5,148 bases of DNA from assembly GCA_046758845.1 (NCBI GenBank), contig JBHIBA010000327.1, positions 1-5,148 of the forward strand, given 5' to 3'. Shown here in pieces: positions 5,096-5,148 of the stretch (within the stretch, counting starts at the first letter, position 1; each line of letters starts with the position of its first letter). Position numbers and translations under genes: made by a program. The DNA comes from JBHIBA01 sp046758845 (GTDB lineage: Bacteria > UBA8248 > JACPRG01 > G963555815). The notes below the pieces were generated by a model. The model saw nothing but the letters and a program-made list of their open reading frames with translations. It was not told where the DNA came from and did no database searches.

Positions 5096-5148
5096 TAGTG
5101 TCGCGTCCCTCAAGTTCGTTCAATAAGAAAAACGGTGTCTCTCAGACC

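Noticed and set aside
4916..5098. 60-residue open frame with NRGDT/KSWGH repeats
   Set aside because: The amino-acid repeats only reflect the non-coding DNA repeat read through several frames; unit spacings are not multiples of three and no ribosome site is present.

Overview
The window looks bacterial. It is GC-rich in its coding parts, has strong AGGAGG-type ribosome binding sites and compact gene spacing, and carries a double-ring CDC48/VAT-type AAA+ ATPase. That ATPase is best known from archaea and eukaryotes but also occurs in some environmental Gram-negative lineages. A Desulfobacterota-like or similar soil, sediment or water bacterium would fit, but the sequence does not settle the phylum.

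Layout. Three genes read leftward as one probable operon: a small heat-shock protein with an unusual N-terminal extension (3091-3624), a 719-residue CDC48/VAT-like AAA+ unfoldase (768-2927), and a 230-residue protein of unknown function (63-755). The last two are tightly coupled: the ribosome binding site of the 230-residue gene overlaps the stop codon of the ATPase gene, and it starts with TTG. A 163-base gap between the first two genes holds two GAGTC/GACTC-type hairpins. Diverging from the operon is a 301-residue XRE-type DNA-binding regulator (3818-4723). The shared 193-base intergenic region holds an AT-rich palindrome, a second weaker copy of it 23 bp away, and TTGACA boxes facing both ways. 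The last 425 bases have no convincing gene. They hold a short irregular tandem repeat (4969-5061) and an inverted copy of part of its unit, resembling a REP-like or small mobile-element remnant.

How it may work together. A holdase (sHSP) feeding an ATP-driven unfoldase, plus a third conserved-looking partner, under a local XRE repressor, reads as a dedicated protein-remodelling module. The sHSP N-terminus and its pairing with a CDC48-type ATPase recall accessory genes seen beside gas-vesicle (gvp) clusters, but no gvpA, gvpF/L, gvpG, gvpK or gvpN gene lies in this window, so that link is inference. The third protein has spaced histidine motifs reminiscent of the TraB/TIKI/EreA-like fold. This is the least explained and most interesting gene here.
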